A stretch of 8,724 nucleotides of DNA, taken from assembly GCA_003242645.1 (NCBI GenBank), contig QGVC01000134.1, forward strand, positions 1 to 8,724. Direction: 5' to 3'. The DNA comes from Pseudomonadota bacterium (lineage in GTDB: Bacteria > Pseudomonadota > Alphaproteobacteria > Rhizobiales > Hyphomicrobiaceae). Made by a program: the position numbers and the translations under genes. Below, one piece after another: positions 6,274 to 8,724 of this stretch (positions within the stretch are counted from its first letter, which is position 1; the number at the start of each line of letters is the position of its first letter). The notes below the pieces were generated by a model, which searched no databases, was not told the origin of the DNA, and was given only the letters and a program-made list of their open reading frames with translations.

Positions 6274-7315
6274 TCTCCCTCCGGAGATTCAGACGATCGA
6301 CGTCCTCAGCTGGAAAGACGCGCAGCTTCCCTTCATGTGCCTGCTTGAGCCTGTCCCGAAGCTCGGCGACCGACTTGTAGCGATTCGCCTTCCACGTAAC
6401 GCCTCTGACGCCCGGAATGTCGCGCGCAATGACCACCATGCCCCTGGCATTCGCCTCGCGGATTACCATCGGCTCGCCTTCGATGACGCTGTGCAGGACG
6501 AGAATGTCGCCACGCGAAAGCAATCGGGACTGCTGATCCGCATCGAGCCATCCAAGAACAGTGACCTTGATGAACCTTGCATGCCGCGCCGCCTCCTCGA
6601 CTCGCGCACGCAGCGGCCCATCTCCGATCACGAGCAGCTCCGCGAACGGATTGGCCGGATAGTCGACGTCCTGGATCAACTCCACGATCCGCTTTTGCGA
6701 ATCCAGGCGTCCGATCGTCACCAGCCTACGTGGCTCCGCACGGTCCTCCAGGGGACGGAGCGTCGCAATCTTGTTCCTGATAAACCGAACTTTCCCCTTG
6801 TGAGATCCCGATATGAGCCGGGCCTGAATCCTGTTGACGGTGATCAGATTGGTGAACAGCTTCGTCAGAAGCCGCAGCAGACACGTATATGCTTTCCCCC
6901 AATACCCCCATAACACGGTTCTGTCGTAGATGAATGGCAAGTAAAGATCCGCCTTACCTGTCGAGAGTAATCCCAGACCGACCGGGACCGCTGCTTCGAC
7001 CGCTCCGGCGCAAACGACGACACGATCGAAGTCGCGGAACAGCCTCCTGTAAGTCTTCATGCAACGGAGGCCCCGAGCGATCTGAGCGTGAAGCTTCCCG
7101 GGCCTATGAAATAGACCGTCAGCGATTACGACGTCGGAGCCTGAAGCTTCGAACAGGGGGGCATGCTCAGGCTTGTTCACGAAAACGGTAACCGCGCAGT
7201 AGGCCTGCGCCAGCTTCACCAACTCGGCAGTCTGAAACTCATGCCCGCCGAGGACACTGCTGGTCACTACGAAAGCGACTTGCTTGCGGCCATCCGCCTG
7301 AAGTCTGTCAGTCAT
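6248..7315 (-). CDS. GT4 family glycosyltransferase (group 1)
   Basis: This 355-residue GT-B glycosyltransferase begins with a Rossmann strand and a glycine-containing acceptor loop, VAFVVTSSVLGGHEFQTAEL (13-32). The donor domain has IGRLDSQKR (201-209), the loop that contacts the nucleotide phosphates. GDGPLRARVEEAA (231-243), LGWL (254-257) and EGEPMVIREANARG (279-292) follow, the last with both Glu of the EX7E motif (E279, E287). These are standard retaining GT4 features, so the enzyme is predicted active. The frame remains open upstream to 7459, but the ATG at 7315 is chosen because it sits exactly at the start of the conserved fold and forms an ATGA overlap with the stop of the preceding gene. 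It would act at the cytoplasmic face on the lipid-linked intermediate. Acceptor and donor sugars are unknown. Confidence 0.9.
   Translation of the reverse strand: MTDRLQADGRKQVAFVVTSSVLGGHEFQTAELVKLAQAYCAVTVFVNKPEHAPLFEASGSDVVIADGLFHRPGKLHAQIARGLRCMKTYRRLFRDFDRVVVCAGAVEAAVPVGLGLLSTGKADLYLPFIYDRTVLWGYWGKAYTCLLRLLTKLFTNLITVNRIQARLISGSHKGKVRFIRNKIATLRPLEDRAEPRRLVTIGRLDSQKRIVELIQDVDYPANPFAELLVIGDGPLRARVEEAARHARFIKVTVLGWLDADQQSRLLSRGDILVLHSVIEGEPMVIREANARGMVVIARDIPGVRGVTWKANRYKSVAELRDRLKQAHEGKLRVFPAEDVDRLNLRRENAARKLFA
6274..6282 (-). promoter_or_regulatory. Strong ribosome-binding site of the polymerase gene
   Basis: The minus strand reads GGAGGGAGA directly before the ATG at 6273. It lies inside the end of the upstream glycosyltransferase gene and is the clearest Shine-Dalgarno sequence in the window. 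It fixes the polymerase start despite the 26-bp gene overlap. Confidence 0.7.
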
Positions 7316-8334
7316 GACTTGAAGAGCGCTCGCAGGCGATCTCCCGCGGCAAGCAACTCTCCGTATACGCCCAGCCGTCTCGCTATTCTCGTGGCAATGG
7401 ATCCATTGAAGAACCGTATGCAGCGTCGGCGCAGCCATGCAGAATCTTCCGATTCGCAATGAAAATCGAACACCGACCTATTCGACGAATCGAGCTCGAC
7501 ATCGTACTTCGTTGTCTTCTTCAAAGAACTCACGCCGGAGCCATCCGATCCGATATTCAGTACTTTCGAAACAGTCGGCACTACCGAGCACATGCCAAGC
7601 TCGAACATCCTTGTACACAGAATGGCGTCGGGGAACCGGCGCTGCTTCCGGTAGTCTCTGCGAAGACTGTCAGTGATGTACAGACCACCGGCGGCGTTGA
7701 GCCTGCGGAGAACTCCATTCCGCTTGAGTCGTACGAATTCGTTCACAAGTGGATAAATACGATCGTACCGGTCTTTCCATGTTGCGTAACCCCATGAGAT
7801 ATTCCACGGATACAGCCAGTAGTCACCCCGGCATCTCACCTCGCCCGCGACCGGCGGCATGTATCCGCAGACCGAGAAGATCCGGTCGTCACCCTCAAAA
7901 TGCTGCAACCCCTGATTCAGGAAGCTCAGGAAATTTGTCGAAGTAACATTGTCATCCTCCATGCAAATGATCTTCCCATGGTCGGAAATGATCTGCTGCT
8001 CAGCCGCAAAGATGCTGGCCGGCGTTCCCAGATTGGCCGATCGATAGAGCCTCACTACTTCGCGAAAGCCGGAAAGATCGTCGACATAGTTTCGAATGGC
8101 TTCGACGAGCTTCTCGTCCGCCGGGGTTCTTGGACCGTCGGAGACGACATACAGCACTGTGTATTTCGCGAGCAGGTTGTTCTTCAGCGCCTCAATCGTC
8201 CGCTTGAGGTGATTGATCCGCGTGTAGGTGTACACCGCAACCGGAGCCAGGTTGCGAACAATCGATACCTCTGCTTGGCGCTGCCCGTCTTGCAAAGCGG
8301 CAACGATGTTACCTGCTCCAGCATCGCACTGCAT
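7312..8334 (-). CDS. Glycosyltransferase, GT-A fold with EDD motif (family 2-like)
   Basis: This 340-residue enzyme begins its catalytic domain at PVAVYTYTRINHLKRTIEAL (31-50), followed by VVSDGP (63-68), RSANLG (98-103), and the metal-binding KIICMEDDNV (121-130). CGYMPP (156-161), WGYATWKDRY (181-190), DAILCTRMFELG (236-247) and NIGSDGSG (260-267) come next. The EDD motif and the order of these segments recall GT13/GnT-I-like GT-A enzymes that bacterial annotation usually labels glycosyltransferase family 2 or sugar transferase. It presumably adds a sugar to the repeat unit in the cytoplasm. The frame is open to a TTG at 8382, but the ATG at 8334 is preferred: it overlaps the Wzx stop by only 26 bp rather than 74, and the extra residues look non-conserved. 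No strong ribosome-binding site precedes it, so coupling to wzx is likely. Its stop is shared with the next gene's ATG. Confidence 0.85.
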   Translation of the reverse strand: MQCDAGAGNIVAALQDGQRQAEVSIVRNLAPVAVYTYTRINHLKRTIEALKNNLLAKYTVLYVVSDGPRTPADEKLVEAIRNYVDDLSGFREVVRLYRSANLGTPASIFAAEQQIISDHGKIICMEDDNVTSTNFLSFLNQGLQHFEGDDRIFSVCGYMPPVAGEVRCRGDYWLYPWNISWGYATWKDRYDRIYPLVNEFVRLKRNGVLRRLNAAGGLYITDSLRRDYRKQRRFPDAILCTRMFELGMCSVVPTVSKVLNIGSDGSGVSSLKKTTKYDVELDSSNRSVFDFHCESEDSAWLRRRCIRFFNGSIATRIARRLGVYGELLAAGDRLRALFKS

Positions 8335-8724
8335 AGGCTCGTACTCGGTCACTTCCAAGCGATGAAACGAGAACCAGCACAAGCGTCATCGCCACCAGTT
8401 GCACGCTCACACTGAGGCGGCCCTCGATCCACGGCGTATCCCGCCACCCAATCAAGTGTTGCATTACCACAGCCACTGAAATCGCGATAACGGCAGGTGC
8501 CGCGACGTCGCGAAGCAGCCAGGGCAGATGAAGTCCCGGCGCGTATCGCCTGTGAACGATTGGAACCCAAAGCACCAAGAAAGCCAGGTTCAATATCAAC
8601 CACACCCATCCGGCCCCTTCCATGCCAAGCACGGACGTCATCACTATCAACGCCGGGACCAGGACAACAACGAATACCGCACTGCCTATCACGTGCAAGG
8701 TGAGCTCGCCTTTTGCGAACTGCA
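8309..8724 (-). CDS. wzx: Wzx-like polysaccharide flippase, C-terminal part (partial)
   Basis: The frame is open to the window edge, with 137 residues visible and the N-terminus outside, so the TTG at 8698 is internal and not a start. It begins QFAKGELTLHVIGSAVF and contains four membrane spans: about 10-31, 37-53, 72-90 and 105-120. The segment GAGWVWLILNLAFLVLWVPI followed by VHRRYAP is characteristic of the last third of bacterial polysaccharide export proteins of the MVF/MATE-like Wzx family. Wzx moves the undecaprenyl-diphosphate-linked repeat unit across the inner membrane before Wzy polymerises it. The stop overlaps the start of the next gene by 26 bp. Full-length Wzx proteins are about 400-480 residues, so roughly two-thirds is missing to the right of the window. 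The subgroup and symbol are assigned by role. Confidence 0.85.
   Translation of the reverse strand, partial: QFAKGELTLHVIGSAVFVVVLVPALIVMTSVLGMEGAGWVWLILNLAFLVLWVPIVHRRYAPGLHLPWLLRDVAAPAVIAISVAVVMQHLIGWRDTPWIEGRLSVSVQLVAMTLVLVLVSSLGSDRVRAYAVRCWSR

Noticed and set aside
7316..7459. Longer N-terminus for the GT4 gene beginning at 7459.
   Set aside because: The extra 48 residues overlap the upstream gene by 148 bp, look unlike the family, and the ATG at 7315 gives a standard ATGA junction at the fold start.
8335..8382. TTG start at 8382 for the EDD-motif glycosyltransferase.
   Set aside because: It would need a larger overlap with wzx and adds unconserved residues. The ATG at 8334 is simpler.
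1..8724. CRISPR arrays, tRNA or rRNA genes, and phage or toxin-antitoxin modules.
   Set aside because: No regularly spaced repeats, cloverleaf-like segments or related protein motifs were seen on either strand by eye.

Overview
The window is the distal part of a Wzx/Wzy-type surface-polysaccharide (O-antigen, capsule or exopolysaccharide) gene cluster, with all of its genes on the minus strand. It is followed by insertion-sequence debris at the low-coordinate end. The GC-rich composition, the Wzx C-terminal motif style and the IS3-family transposase remains suggest a proteobacterium, perhaps beta or gamma. This is an inference; nothing here fixes genus or species.

In transcription order, from high to low coordinates, the genes are: the C-terminal part of a Wzx-like flippase (8309-8724, cut by the window edge); a family-2-like glycosyltransferase with an EDD motif (7312-8334); a GT4 glycosyltransferase (6248-7315); a multi-spanning Wzy-like polymerase (5041-6273); a second GT4-like glycosyltransferase (4018-5028); and a rhamnosyltransferase-like GT2 (3142-4017). 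These six genes overlap or lie within 12 bp of each other, so they are very probably one translationally coupled operon. Next comes a 550-bp stretch (2592-3141) with no recognisable gene. After it is a two-gene unit coupled by an ATGA overlap: an ATP-grasp/HAD fusion protein (1305-2591) and a small SAM-dependent methyltransferase (730-1308).

The likely division of labour is as follows. Four glycosyltransferases extend a lipid-linked repeat unit whose initiating sugar-phosphate transferase lies outside the window. Wzx flips the unit and Wzy polymerises it in or at the outer face of the inner membrane. The ATP-grasp/HAD protein and the methyltransferase probably make or attach a non-sugar decoration, but the substrate cannot be read from the sequence.

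Positions 1-463 hold remains of two IS3-family elements in opposite orientation. One is the intact C-terminal tail of a plus-strand transposase with its right end. It directly abuts a frameshifted minus-strand transposase pseudogene that lacks the rest of its catalytic domain, so the first element probably inserted into the second.

The most notable items are the ATP-grasp/HAD fusion with its methyltransferase partner and an altered ATP-grasp metal-binding motif, the unexplained 550-bp gap, the GT4 with His in place of the second Glu of its EX7E motif, and the nested IS remains.
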